Of a stretch of DNA of 64,000 nucleotides, positions 40,068 through 48,437 are shown piece after piece. Position 1 is the first letter of the stretch; each line of letters starts with the position of its first letter. Source of the DNA: Palsa-504 sp963739135 (GTDB lineage Bacteria; Actinomycetota; Actinomycetes; Streptosporangiales; Streptosporangiaceae); assembly GCA_963739135.1 (NCBI GenBank), contig CAVTZG010000017.1:62001-126000 (forward strand), read 5' to 3'. Made by a program: the position numbers and the translations under genes. The notes under the pieces were generated by a model, which was not told where the DNA came from, ran no database searches, and worked only from the letters and a program-made list of their open reading frames with translations.

Positions 40068-41765
40068 CTACGGCGAGAAAACCGGAGCGAAGCTCCGACC
40101 GGCCAGCGAACCCGGGCCCTGCGCCCGGGTGAGCGCCGGTACTACGGCAAGCACCGCAGCCGGGGCGCGAAGCGCAGCGGGGGGTCCGGGGGGTCGTCCC
40201 CCCGGGGATTGCCGCACGCTGGCGGCCAGGGCAGGCAGCTGGCGGGCCTGGGTGGCCTGCTCGAAGGCGTAGGCCAGCTCCAGCAGCCGCGGCTCGGTCC
40301 AGCGCGGCCCGAAGAAGGACACGCCGACCGGCAGCCCGGACACATACCCGGCCGGCACCGTGATGGACGGGCAGCCGGCCACCGCGGCCGGGCCCGAGGT
40401 GTGGAACACGTCGTAGTCGCCGAGGACGTAGTCGGTCAGGCAGGCGGGGTTGGCGGTCAGGGCCACCAGGGCCTCGAGCTTGTGCTCGGCCAGCGGCGCG
40501 AAGATGGCGGTACGCGCCAGCCGGGTGGCCTCGCGCCGCGCGGCCAGGTAGCCGGGGTCGGCCAGGTCGCCGCCGGCCGCTTCGGCGTGCTCGAAGATCT
40601 CCTGGCCGAACCGGGACAGGACCAGATCGGAGTTCCGCTTGTTGAAGTCGATCAGCTCGGCCAGGGTGCGGGGCACCGGCCCGGAGAAGCCGAACCCGGC
40701 GATGTAATCCAGGTAGGCGTTGATCCCGTACTTGAATTCGTGCCGCAGGGCGGTGAACTCCGGCTCGGGGATCTTGCCGACGTCCGGCAGCGTCACCGGA
40801 TCGGACACCACCGCGCCCTGTGCCCGCAGCGTGGCCAGCACCGTGTCGAGCACGGCGGCGGTAGCGGCGCCCGCCGGGGTCGACGCGTCCCGCCAGATAC
40901 CCAGCCGCGCGCCGTCCAGGGCGGCGACATCCAGGGCCCCCGGCTGGCCGGCCCGGATGCAGGCCAGCCTGGTCCGTTCGGCCAAATCCGCATCGGCCGG
41001 GGCGACGGGATCGGCGGGGTCGGCGGCGGCCAGGACGCCCAGCAGCGCCGCCGCGTCCGCGACGCAGGCCGTCATCGGCCCGGCGGTGTCCTGCACCGGT
41101 GAGATCGGCACGATCCCCTGGCGGCTGACCAGGCCGTTGGTGGGCTTGAGGCCGACGATCCCGCAGGCGCTGGCCGGGCAGACGATCGAGCCGTCGGTCT
41201 CGGTGCCGACCGCGACCGGGGCCAGCGCGGCCGCCACGCCCGCCGCCGAGCCCGAGCTCGAGCCGGACGGGTTGCGGTCCAGCGCGTAGGGGTTGGCGGT
41301 CTGGCCGCCGAGCGTGGACCAGCCGCTGGTCGAGTGGGTGGAGCGGAAGTTGGCCCACTCCGACAGGTTCGCCTTGCCGATGATGACCGCGCCCGCCTCG
41401 CGGAGCCGGCTGATCAGGAAGGCGTCGGTGGGCTCGGCGGACAGCAGCGCGGGCGACCCGGCCGTGGTGGGCATGCCCGCCACCTGGACGTTGTCCTTGA
41501 CCAGCACCGGGATGCCGTCCAGCGGGCCGCGTGGGCCGCCCGCGGCCCGGGCCGCGTCGCTGGCCGCGGCCTCGGCCGCCGCGTTGAGGTTCATCGTGAT
41601 GACCGCGTGCAGCGCCGGGTTCAGCCGGTCGATGCGCTGCAGGTAGAAGCCGGTCAGCGCGGCGGAGCTCAGCTCGCCGGAGGCCATCGCGGCCTGCAGC
41701 CCGGCCAGCGAGGCACGGCCGGCGGGCAGGCGCGTACCCGGGAGCACATCACGGAAGTCCGGCAT
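40068..41765 (-). CDS. Amidase signature-family hydrolase
   Basis: A 565-residue amidase. The Ser-cisSer-Lys triad is visible: Lys in IPVLVKDNVQ, the glycine/serine-rich GSSSGSAAGVAAAL, and GTETDGSIVCPASACG with the nucleophile. Family members hydrolyse amide bonds of small molecules or act in peptide amide turnover. The start is ATG 41765 (MPDFRDVLPGT); the frame is open to 41984 but Arg/Pro-rich there. The C-terminus after LPALAASVRQ is altered: a GC-rich palindrome adds SPGGRPPGPP and about 40 further residues of low complexity. It lies head to tail with an IclR regulator gene, which may control it. Confidence 0.88.
   Translation of the reverse strand: MPDFRDVLPGTRLPAGRASLAGLQAAMASGELSSAALTGFYLQRIDRLNPALHAVITMNLNAAAEAAASDAARAAGGPRGPLDGIPVLVKDNVQVAGMPTTAGSPALLSAEPTDAFLISRLREAGAVIIGKANLSEWANFRSTHSTSGWSTLGGQTANPYALDRNPSGSSSGSAAGVAAALAPVAVGTETDGSIVCPASACGIVGLKPTNGLVSRQGIVPISPVQDTAGPMTACVADAAALLGVLAAADPADPVAPADADLAERTRLACIRAGQPGALDVAALDGARLGIWRDASTPAGAATAAVLDTVLATLRAQGAVVSDPVTLPDVGKIPEPEFTALRHEFKYGINAYLDYIAGFGFSGPVPRTLAELIDFNKRNSDLVLSRFGQEIFEHAEAAGGDLADPGYLAARREATRLARTAIFAPLAEHKLEALVALTANPACLTDYVLGDYDVFHTSGPAAVAGCPSITVPAGYVSGLPVGVSFFGPRWTEPRLLELAYAFEQATQARQLPALAASVRQSPGGRPPGPPAALRAPAAVLAVVPALTRAQGPGSLAGRSFAPVFSP
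40172..40216. repeat. GC-rich palindromic insertion near the 3' end of the amidase gene
   Basis: CCGGGGGGTCGTCCCCCCGG is the core hairpin, preceded by GCGGGGGGT. It closely matches the unit at 14096-14127 and reads SPGGRPPGPP in the amidase frame. It appears to have replaced or extended the natural C-terminus. Confidence 0.7.
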
Positions 41766-41818
41766 GCCGGAAGGATAATCGCTGGGCCCGCCGGGACGGC
41801 AGGGACCCCTAGGGTCGG

Positions 41819-42604
41819 TCAGCGGCGTGCGGCGCGCAGGCCGTCGCTGATGGCCCGGGCCGCGGCGCGGACCTGGGTGACCAGCTGATGCTGCAGCGAG
41901 GCGGGTGCCCGCACCAGCGGTGAGGGCACGGTGAGCACGGCGACCATCCGCTTGCCCTGCAGCACCGGGGACGAGGCGGCCCACACGCCCTGGTCAATCT
42001 CCTGTTCGCTGGTGGCCCAGCCGTCACGGGCGGCGATGGCGCACTTCTTCTCCAGCAGGGCGGCGGCCTCGGGGTCGCGCTCGGCCAGCGGAGCCAGGTA
42101 CTCCCGGCGCACCTCGGGTGACAGGCCGGACAGCAGCAGCCGGGCGCTGGCCCCGCGCTCGAGCGGCAGCGGCTGGCCGGGCTCGAACGAGATGCGCAGC
42201 CGCTGGGCCGACTGCACCCGGTGCACGCACACCGCGGACCGGCCGATCAGCCGGACCAGGATCACCGTCTCGCCGGTCTGGCCGGCGAGGTCGCGCATGA
42301 CCGGATCGGCGACGTCGATGATGGACTCGGCGGCCTCGGCCGCCCGGGCCAGCCCGATCAGCCGCGCGGACAGCCGGTAGCTGCCGCGCTCGTCGCCGGC
42401 CAGCAGCCCGGTCTCGCGCAGCAGCGTGATGTACCGGTAGACGCTGGGCAGCGCGATGCCGGTGGCCGCGGCCAGGTCGCGCGCGGTCAGGGTGTTCTTG
42501 TCCGCCGAGAAGGCCAGCATGAGGGCGAGGACCCGGCGGGCTCCCTCGCAGCCGTGCGCGGCACTTGCTTCCGGTGGCATCTTGACAGCCGAGGCTCTCG
42601 CCAT
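41819..42604 (-). CDS. IclR-family transcriptional regulator
   Basis: A 261-residue IclR regulator with an N-terminal winged helix (TARDLAAATGIALPSVYRYI) and a C-terminal effector-binding domain (VILVRLIGRSAVCVHRV, then GQPLPLERGASARLLLS and WATSEQEIDQGVWAASSPV). The ATG at 42604 follows GAGAAGGG. It lies 53 bp upstream of the amidase gene on the same strand, so it may regulate that gene and itself. The effector is unknown. A good sigma-70 type promoter with direct repeats lies upstream. Confidence 0.9.
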   Translation of the reverse strand: MARASAVKMPPEASAAHGCEGARRVLALMLAFSADKNTLTARDLAAATGIALPSVYRYITLLRETGLLAGDERGSYRLSARLIGLARAAEAAESIIDVADPVMRDLAGQTGETVILVRLIGRSAVCVHRVQSAQRLRISFEPGQPLPLERGASARLLLSGLSPEVRREYLAPLAERDPEAAALLEKKCAIAARDGWATSEQEIDQGVWAASSPVLQGKRMVAVLTVPSPLVRAPASLQHQLVTQVRAAARAISDGLRAARR

Positions 42605-42643
42605 GGAACCCTTCTCGTATGGTCAGAATATGACTATCGCGAG

Positions 42644-42683
42644 ATGATAACGACCTTTCGTGTATACCGTCAACGTGTGTACC
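42644..42683 (-). promoter_or_regulatory. Promoter and direct-repeat operator of the IclR gene
   Basis: On the minus strand TTGACG (42673-42668), an 18-bp spacer and TATCAT (42649-42644) form a good housekeeping promoter 40 bp upstream of the ATG. Direct repeats CGTGTATACC (42659-42668) and CGTGTGTACC (42674-42683) flank and overlap the -35 box, where an autoregulator would bind. Confidence 0.6.
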
Positions 42684-42737
42684 AAAACTGGTGCGAATTA
42701 ACAGCGAAATAACCAAGGTCCCGGGTGGCCGACGGCT

Positions 42738-43439
42738 CTAGGGGACCAGCAGGCGGGCGCCGGCGGCCAGGGCCGCGGCGGAGACCAGCAGGAACAGGGC
42801 CGTCCACAGGCCGCTGGACACGCCGGTCAGCTGGCCGAGCTGGTCGGCGTCGGTGACCCCGCGGCGGTAGCGGCGGCGGCGGGTCAGCTCGAGCACCGGG
42901 CGCATCCCGCCGAACAGCAGGAACCACGCGGCCAGGTAGGCGAAGCCGGCCTGCACCGCGGCCGCGGTGAAGTAGCTGATCGCGAACACCCCGCCCGCGG
43001 TGACCAGCACGGCCAGCGCGCCGAACACGTTGCGGACGGCCAGGAATGTCGCGGCCAGCAGGACCAGGGCCAGCCACAGCATGGCGGTCTCGTGCCCCGC
43101 GGCCAGCAGAGCGGCCGCGCCCGCGCCCAGCAGGGACGGGGCCAGGTAGCCGGCCGCCGCGGTGGCCACCAGGCCGGGGCCGTGCCGCTTGCCCCGCGAG
43201 TAGGTCACCCCGGAACTGTCCGCGTGCAGCCTGATCCCCTCCAGGCGCCGCCCGGACAGCACCGAGACCAGCGCGTGCCCGCCCTCGTGCGCGATCGTGA
43301 TCACCTTCCCGGCCACCCGCCAGGTGCTGTTGCCGGTCACGATGATCAGGGCGGCCAGCGCGGTCGCGCCGATCACCCAGGCGGGCGGCAGCGGCTGGCT
43401 GCCCGACACCCGCTCCCAGAGCCGGTCCAGGACGTTCAC
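42738..43439 (-). CDS. M50-type membrane metalloprotease
   Basis: A 233-residue multi-span membrane protein of the M50/site-2-protease-like group. The zinc motif is ITIAHEGGHALVSVL, with HEGGH inside a hydrophobic helix, followed by several membrane segments. The GTG start at 43439 overlaps the stop of the CPBP protease gene by four bases (GTGA), so translation is coupled. M50 proteases cut substrates within the membrane, often anti-sigma factors. Here the enzyme is paired with a second intramembrane protease. The second metal-binding region (a conserved Asp) is not obvious, so activity is probable but not certain. Confidence 0.82.
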   Translation of the reverse strand: MNVLDRLWERVSGSQPLPPAWVIGATALAALIIVTGNSTWRVAGKVITIAHEGGHALVSVLSGRRLEGIRLHADSSGVTYSRGKRHGPGLVATAAAGYLAPSLLGAGAAALLAAGHETAMLWLALVLLAATFLAVRNVFGALAVLVTAGGVFAISYFTAAAVQAGFAYLAAWFLLFGGMRPVLELTRRRRYRRGVTDADQLGQLTGVSSGLWTALFLLVSAAALAAGARLLVP

Positions 43440-44404
43440 GGGGCCGGCAGCCAGGACACGTGGCCGGCCAGCAGCGCGTAGCCGACGAAGGCGACCGCGT
43501 CGATCAGGAAGTGCGCGATGAGCAGCGGGGTGACCCGGCCCCACCGGCGGTACAGGTAAGCGAAGATGGCGCCCATGACCGCGTTGCCGAGGAACGCGCC
43601 CGCGCCCTGGTACAGGTGGTAGGAGCCGCGGATGACGGCGCTGATGGCGATGGCCCGGGACGGCCTGACCCCGAGCCGGTCCAGCCGGCTCATCAGGTAG
43701 CCGACCACGATGATCTCTTCCACGGCGGCGTTCTGCGCGGCCGACAGCAGCAGCACCGGGATGCGCCACCAGATGACCGGCAGGCTCTCGGCCACGACGT
43801 TCAGCTCCACGCCCAGGTGGTAGGCGGCCAGATACAGGCCCAGGCCCGAGCCGCCGATCACCGCGGCCAGCAGCGCGCCCCGGGCCAGGTCCCTGACCGG
43901 CTGGCGGGCGTCCAGGCCGATCGAGGAGGGCCCCTCCCCCGCCCGGGCCAGCAGGTAGAAGACCAGCAGCACCGGGGCCAGGGCCAGGGCGATGCTGAGC
44001 AGCTGCAGGAACAGGTCGAACAGCGGGCGGCCGGGGGCCAGCGTGCCGTTGAGCACAGTGACCTGCTTGCCCAGCGACTGCTTGGCGGTCAGTGAGCCGA
44101 TGTACGAGACCAGGGCGTACAGGCCGCTGCCGCCCAGGGAGACGGCGAAGACGGCGACGATCTCCCAGCGCAGCAGCCTGGGGGACGGCTCGCCGGGAAC
44201 CGCCACGGCGCTGGGCTCAGGCGCCGCCGCCACGGCGCTGGGCTCAGGCGCCGCCGCCACGGCACTGGGCTCAGGCGCCGCCGCCACGGCACTGGGCTCG
44301 GGCGCCGCCGCCGACGCCGCGCCGGCGGGCCTGGGCGCCGGAGCCGCTACGCTAGCCTTGGGCGCCGCCGTGCCCTCCCGCGGGCTCGTCGAGGTCTCGT
44401 CCAT
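43436..44404 (-). CDS. CPBP-family intramembrane protease
   Basis: About 322 residues with seven or eight membrane segments and the CPBP (Abi) motifs: EE in NAAVEEIIVVGYLMSRL, RGSYHLYQG, and HFLIDAVAFVG. These supply the glutamate and histidines of Rce1-like intramembrane proteases. ATG 44404 is favoured over 44407 because AAGGA then sits six bases upstream. The cytoplasmic N-terminus carries four copies of AAAPEPSAV, from a 27-bp tandem repeat. It is the first gene of a coupled pair with the M50 protease. Bacterial CPBP proteins have roles in peptide maturation and immunity; no such partner is visible here. Confidence 0.85.
   Translation of the reverse strand: MDETSTSPREGTAAPKASVAAPAPRPAGAASAAAPEPSAVAAAPEPSAVAAAPEPSAVAAAPEPSAVAVPGEPSPRLLRWEIVAVFAVSLGGSGLYALVSYIGSLTAKQSLGKQVTVLNGTLAPGRPLFDLFLQLLSIALALAPVLLVFYLLARAGEGPSSIGLDARQPVRDLARGALLAAVIGGSGLGLYLAAYHLGVELNVVAESLPVIWWRIPVLLLSAAQNAAVEEIIVVGYLMSRLDRLGVRPSRAIAISAVIRGSYHLYQGAGAFLGNAVMGAIFAYLYRRWGRVTPLLIAHFLIDAVAFVGYALLAGHVSWLPAP
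44202..44309. repeat. 27-bp tandem repeat, four copies
   Basis: Four head-to-tail 27-bp units starting GCCACGGC (44202, 44229, 44256, 44283), with one or two base changes among them, encode AAAPEPSAV repeats in the CPBP protein. Length change would stay in frame. Confidence 0.9.
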
Positions 44405-44527
44405 CATGGTCCTTCAGTATCGCCCGGCTGCGGCGGTGCCGCGCCCGGGCCGGATAGCCCAGCCCGTGGCGAGCAACTAAGCTCTATAGGTCATCACCCG
44501 ACCGGCGCTCCCCTAGCAGAGGTCATC

Positions 44528-45019
44528 ATGTACCAGCCCTATCCGTCCAACGGCAAGCCTGTCGATGCGGTGCGGCCTCCTGCTCCCCAGCCGGTGCTGC
44601 AGGCGGTCAAGCTCATGTACGTGGGCGCCGCGGTCAGCACCGTCAGCCTGATCGTCTCGCTGGTCGACATCGGCGGCACGAAATCCGCGATCGAGAAGGC
44701 CCGGCCCAGCCTCACCGCGGCGCAGGTCAACCAGCTCAACACGTTCATCATCAGCCTGGCCGTGGTGTCCGGCGTGGTCGGGATCGCGCTGTGGCTGTGG
44801 ATGGCCCGGGCGAACGGTCAGGGCAAGAACTGGGCCCGCATCCTGTCCTCGGTCCTGTTCGGCCTGACCACCCTGGACCTGATCGGCGTGTTCAGCCAGC
44901 CCAAGACGCTGCTGAGCCTGATCTTCCCGGTGCTGACCTGGCTGGTCGGCCTGGGCGCGGTGTGGCTGCTGTGGCGTAAGGAATCGAGCGCGTTCTTCAA
45001 GCCCCAGGGCATGATGTGA
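44528..45019 (+). CDS. Small four-helix membrane protein
   Basis: A 163-residue protein with a Pro-rich N-terminus (MYQPYPSNGKPVDAV) and four predicted membrane segments: LMYVGAAVSTVSLIVSL, FIISLAVVSGVVGIALWLW, ILSSVLFGLTTLDLIGVF and LIFPVLTWLVGLGAVWLLW. The WMARANGQGKNWARI loop between segments two and three is typical of actinobacterial small membrane proteins of unknown function. Its stop overlaps the GTG of the DapA-like gene by four bases, so the two are translationally coupled. No catalytic motif is visible. Confidence 0.8.
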   Translation: MYQPYPSNGKPVDAVRPPAPQPVLQAVKLMYVGAAVSTVSLIVSLVDIGGTKSAIEKARPSLTAAQVNQLNTFIISLAVVSGVVGIALWLWMARANGQGKNWARILSSVLFGLTTLDLIGVFSQPKTLLSLIFPVLTWLVGLGAVWLLWRKESSAFFKPQGMM

Positions 45020-45882
45020 TCATCTTCTCGGCTGTCCCGACGCTGTTCGCCGCGGACGGTGAGATCGACCGGGAGGCCAACCGCGCGCTGTACAAGGTGG
45101 TCGCCGGGCAGCTGGACGGGCTGTTCGTGGCCGGGACCACGGGCGAGTTCCCGGCCCTGGACGACACCGAGCGGCTGACCCTGTTCGAGCTGGCCCTGGC
45201 CGAGGCGGGTCCCGACCGGGTGATCGCGCACATCGGCGCGCCCGATGCCCGGCATTCAGCCCGGCTGGCCCGGGCCGCGGCGGCGCTCGGCGTGACCAAG
45301 ATCGCGGCCATCACGCCCTACTACCTGCCGGCCAGGCCCGATGAGCTGGTGGCCCACTTCTGCCGGATCAAGGACGCCGCGCCGGACCGGGAACTGTACT
45401 CGTACATTTTTCCCGAACGGACCGGGCTGCACGTGTCCCCCGGCGTCTTCGCCCAGCTGGCGGAGTCCGCGCAGCTGGCCGGGGCCAAGGCCAGCGGCTC
45501 GGCCGCAACCGAGCTGGCCGGCTATGCCGCGGCCGCCCCGGGCGCGCGGATCTTCTCCGGGAACGACTCGAACCCGGCAGCGGTGATGGCCGCCGGCGGG
45601 GCCGGGGTGGTCTCGGGCCGCAGCGGCGCCTGGCCCGAAGTGTACGGCGCGATCGCCGCCGCGCTCAACGCGGGCGACATCGAGGCAGCCGCCCGGCACC
45701 AGCAGCAGCTGGACCGGATCGTCGCCCTGGGGGCCAGCATCGGCCGGGTCAAGCACGTGCTGCAGCTGCGCGGCCGGGGCGGCACCACGGCCCGGATGAC
45801 CGTCGACCCGCCGGATGCGGCCACTGCCGCCGCCATCGCCGGGCTCGTCGCCGAGCTCCCCGCCGAGCTCCCCGCCGCCTAA
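45016..45882 (+). CDS. Dihydrodipicolinate synthase/N-acetylneuraminate lyase family aldolase
   Basis: A 288-residue class I aldolase of the DapA/NAL superfamily. Family features are the GTTGEFPAL loop, ITPYYLPAR, the Tyr region (ELYSYIFPERTG, where most members have YNxP), and the Schiff-base lysine in LAGAKASGS. It would condense or cleave a pyruvate-type ketoacid. The altered YSYIFP motif and absence of lysine-pathway neighbours argue against housekeeping DapA. It starts at GTG 45016, coupled to the small membrane protein gene. The C-terminus contains an ELPAELPAA duplication. Confidence 0.85.
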   Translation: MIIFSAVPTLFAADGEIDREANRALYKVVAGQLDGLFVAGTTGEFPALDDTERLTLFELALAEAGPDRVIAHIGAPDARHSARLARAAAALGVTKIAAITPYYLPARPDELVAHFCRIKDAAPDRELYSYIFPERTGLHVSPGVFAQLAESAQLAGAKASGSAATELAGYAAAAPGARIFSGNDSNPAAVMAAGGAGVVSGRSGAWPEVYGAIAAALNAGDIEAAARHQQQLDRIVALGASIGRVKHVLQLRGRGGTTARMTVDPPDAATAAAIAGLVAELPAELPAA

Positions 45883-45961
45883 GGCGCTTTCCCGCGTATG
45901 TTCGCGTCGGTTCACATCGGTTCGCGTCAACCAACGGCCGGGGCAGCGCGTCATCTGTAGT

Positions 45962-45994
45962 AGAGGTCCGGCGTTAGCGGGGCGCCGGACCTCT
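45962..45994. terminator. Terminator-like hairpin after the aldolase gene
   Basis: AGAGGTCCGGCG (45962-45973) and CGCCGGACCTCT (45983-45994) form a perfect 12-bp stem with a 9-base loop. No T-run follows, so termination is uncertain. Related AGCGGGGC-type repeats occur three times between 45976 and 46083. Confidence 0.55.
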
Positions 45995-46105
45995 ATCAGC
46001 TCGGTGATCGTGCGGGTGCCGGGCTGCAGGCCCGGCGAGAGCGGGGCACCGGACAGCTGGCCGGTGCGAGCGGGGCGCCGGGTCTGTTCAGTACCCGCCC
46101 CGGGT

Positions 46106-47251
46106 TCACGACAGGGTGTCGAGCACCTCGTGGGCCCGGGCGATGAGCACGGGCACGGCCGGGCCTTCATGCTCGAAGCCCTCACCTACCGTCTTGCGCT
46201 GCAGGTAGCGCGCGTGAATGCCCTCCAGCACCACGGCCAGCTTGAAGTAGCCGAACGCCATGTAGTAGCCGATCCGGGACACGTCGCGCCCGGTGCGCCT
46301 GGCGTACTCGGCGGCGAACTGCGCCCGGGTCCAGAACCCGGGAGTCACGGTCGCGTCGGTCGACACCCCGTTCGGCCCGGCCGGGACGCCGCCCGGGGTC
46401 AGCCAGCCTTCCTCGCCCGGGTCGGTCCAGTAGACCAGGGTCAAGCCCAGGTCGGCCAGCGGGTCACCCAGGGTGGCCATCTCCCAGTCCACCACGGCCG
46501 TGATCCGCGGCCGCGGGTCCAGCGTCACCAGCGCGTTGTCCAGCCGGAAGTCCCCGTGCACCAGCGTCACGTCGCCCTCGGCGGGCAGCGCGGCGCTCAG
46601 CCGCTGCACCAGCCGGTCGTAGCCGGGCATCTCCCTGGTGGCCGACAGCTGCCACTGCCGCTGCCACCGGTCGAGCTGGCGCCGCAGGTACCCGGCGCCG
46701 CGGCCGAGGTCGCCGAGCCCGACCGCCTCGACGTCCACGCCGTGGATGGCGGCCAGCATGTCGGCCAGGCACTGCGACAGCTCGGCGGCTTGCTCCCGGG
46801 TCAGGATGGCAGTGTCGGCCCGGGCCCGCATGACCACGCCGGGCACGAACTCCATCACGTAAAAGGGCGCGCCGATCACGCTCTCGTCGGTGCAGGGCGC
46901 CACCAGCGGAGCGACCGGCACCGGGGTGCCGGCCAGCGCGGCCAGGACGCGGTACTCGCGCGTCATGTCGTGGGCGGTGGGCAGCACGTGGCCGAGCGGC
47001 GGCCGCCGCAGCACCAGCAGCCGGGTCCCGGCCGGCCCCGAGACCTCCAGCCGGTAGGTCAGGTTCGACCGCCCGCCCGCGATGAGCTGGATGCCGGTCA
47101 GCCGGACGGGCCCGCCTGGGCCGCTTGAGCCGCCTGGGCCGCCTGGGCCGCTTGAGCCGCCTGGGCCGCTTGGCCCGCCGAGATGGTCGTTCAGCCAGCT
47201 GGCCAGGCGCTCCGGGCTGTCGATTCCCGGCGGAGTGTCGGTGACGGTCAT
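46106..47251 (-). CDS. Phosphotransferase-family (APH) protein
   Basis: A 381-residue aminoglycoside-phosphotransferase/choline-kinase-like protein of the group linked with acyl-CoA dehydrogenases (ACAD10/11-type). Kinase motifs are present: RSNLTYRLEV in the N-lobe, VLVLRRPP-type lysine strand, LVHGDFRLDNALV as the catalytic loop (Brenner motif) and VVDWEMATLGDPLADLG with the metal aspartate. The N-terminal linker has repeated GGPSGPGGSSGPGGP, encoded by 9- to 18-bp repeats (47115-47180). The substrate is unknown; relatives phosphorylate hydroxyacyl-CoA or small alcohols. The ATG at 47251 has no strong ribosome site. Confidence 0.85.
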   Translation of the reverse strand: MTVTDTPPGIDSPERLASWLNDHLGGPSGPGGSSGPGGPGGSSGPGGPVRLTGIQLIAGGRSNLTYRLEVSGPAGTRLLVLRRPPLGHVLPTAHDMTREYRVLAALAGTPVPVAPLVAPCTDESVIGAPFYVMEFVPGVVMRARADTAILTREQAAELSQCLADMLAAIHGVDVEAVGLGDLGRGAGYLRRQLDRWQRQWQLSATREMPGYDRLVQRLSAALPAEGDVTLVHGDFRLDNALVTLDPRPRITAVVDWEMATLGDPLADLGLTLVYWTDPGEEGWLTPGGVPAGPNGVSTDATVTPGFWTRAQFAAEYARRTGRDVSRIGYYMAFGYFKLAVVLEGIHARYLQRKTVGEGFEHEGPAVPVLIARAHEVLDTLS

Positions 47252-47387
47252 GCCCTACCGCTCAGTAGAAACGGACAGAATGCAAAATCCTAACGCGCGG
47301 ACCTATGGACTAATCACTAACGCTGACGTAAGCAGAAGTTGGGAGCTAGAAGGTCTAGACCGTTTTCGATCTTCAGGGAGGGACCCT

Positions 47388-48119
47388 GTGGCTGACGCGT
47401 GGATGCCGAGCGCGAGGTGCATCCGGTCCGCGACTGACGGGGGTCAATTGGAGGGAGGAGCGCCACGGGTGGTCTGGATGACCCTCGGGGCCGATCCGCG
47501 GGTGGTGTCGGTGTGGTCGGCCGCGCAGCGGCTGAACCAGGAGAACCGGCCTTGTCATCTGGTGTGGGATCCACTGACTGGCGACATCGCGCAGCTGCTG
47601 CCCATCGTCAGGGCAGGCTTGGCGCTTGGCACCCCTGAGGACCTGGAGTACGCGCCTGACCTGATCCCGCACCACCAGGCAGGCGTCAACCGTGAAGGCC
47701 GACTGTGCGTGCAGATCGGGGTGCTGGGCACGGCCAAGGACCCGTTCACCAACTACCAGATGATCGGGCTGGGCGAGATCCTCGGCTGGCTCGACTCCTG
47801 GCAGATCCCCCGGCGCTGGCCGGCCGGGGCGCCAGCCCCGTACCGGCAGGCGGCCCGGCCGCGCAATCGGGCCCGGTGGGCGCTGGGCGGGCACTTCGGC
47901 GCGTCGCAGGTGCCTGACTGCCACAGCATCGGTCCCGGCGGGATCGACATCGACCAGATCGTCCGCACCGACATCATCGGCCGCGAGCTGCCCCAGCCGG
48001 CGCTGGTCGCGCCGTCTCTGGCCGCGCCGGCGCTGGCCGCTCCGACCCGCATCCGCCTGGGCCCGCGCACGGGTCACGAGGTGACATCCGCCGCTGCCCT
48101 CAGCGCCGTCGGCCGCTGA
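47388..48119 (+). CDS. Peptidoglycan-recognition/amidase-like protein
   Basis: A 243-residue protein. The order HLVWDPLTGDIAQLLP, VNREGRLCVQIGVLG, GEILGWLDSWQIPRRWP and GGHFGASQVPDCHSIGPG resembles the N-acetylmuramoyl-L-alanine amidase (PGRP-like) fold seen in actinomycete and phage proteins. HxxVPxxxH-like histidines at the end would be zinc ligands; the first histidine is less clear. The start is GTG 47388 behind GGGAGGGACC. No signal peptide is visible, so export would need another route. The 68-bp dispersed repeat lies 60 bp past the stop. The family is inferred from motifs and not proven. Confidence 0.6.
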   Translation: MADAWMPSARCIRSATDGGQLEGGAPRVVWMTLGADPRVVSVWSAAQRLNQENRPCHLVWDPLTGDIAQLLPIVRAGLALGTPEDLEYAPDLIPHHQAGVNREGRLCVQIGVLGTAKDPFTNYQMIGLGEILGWLDSWQIPRRWPAGAPAPYRQAARPRNRARWALGGHFGASQVPDCHSIGPGGIDIDQIVRTDIIGRELPQPALVAPSLAAPALAAPTRIRLGPRTGHEVTSAAALSAVGR

Positions 48120-48178
48120 CTCCGCTTCCCGTTCCGGGTCGGCCACTCCGTGCTGAGCTGCGGCGGGCTGGCGTGTCA

Positions 48179-48246
48179 CCGTAACGACGTCGTTGTGGCA
48201 ACGATGTCGTCTGGTGCGCGTCGTTGTGACAACGACGTCGTTGGGC
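48179..48246. repeat. 68-bp dispersed intergenic repeat, copy 2
   Basis: This is the reverse complement of the element at 12193-12260, matching 59 of 68 positions, with two imperfectly palindromic half-units around GTCGTTGTGACAACGAC. It is one of the few recognisable features in the 315-bp gap between the amidase-like gene and the split-barrel gene. Confidence 0.8.
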
Positions 48247-48340
48247 AGAGCGCCGGAGCTGGGTCAGGTGATGCTGGAGTGCCAGGCGGGGCAGGAGTGC
48301 CAGCAGGCAGCCCGATGCTCACTCCAACTGAACAACATCA

Positions 48341-48437
48341 ATGGACCGTCGTTGTTGCTATAACGACATCGATGGTCCATCGTGGCGGTGGCTGGCGGCC
48401 ATCACGGAAGGGATCGGGCGTACGGTGATGGACCATG
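48341..48437. promoter_or_regulatory. Inverted repeats upstream of the split-barrel gene
   Basis: ATGGACC (48341-48347) and GGTCCAT (48374-48380) bracket a second inverted pair, GTCGTT/AACGAC. The 9-bp palindrome ATGGTCCAT (48372-48380) recurs as ATGGACCAT (48429-48437), overlapping the start codon at 48435. These may be operator sites for the gene's repressor. Confidence 0.45.

Noticed and set aside
44202..44309. CRISPR-like array
   Set aside because: The 27-bp units are head to tail without spacers and lie in frame in a coding gene.
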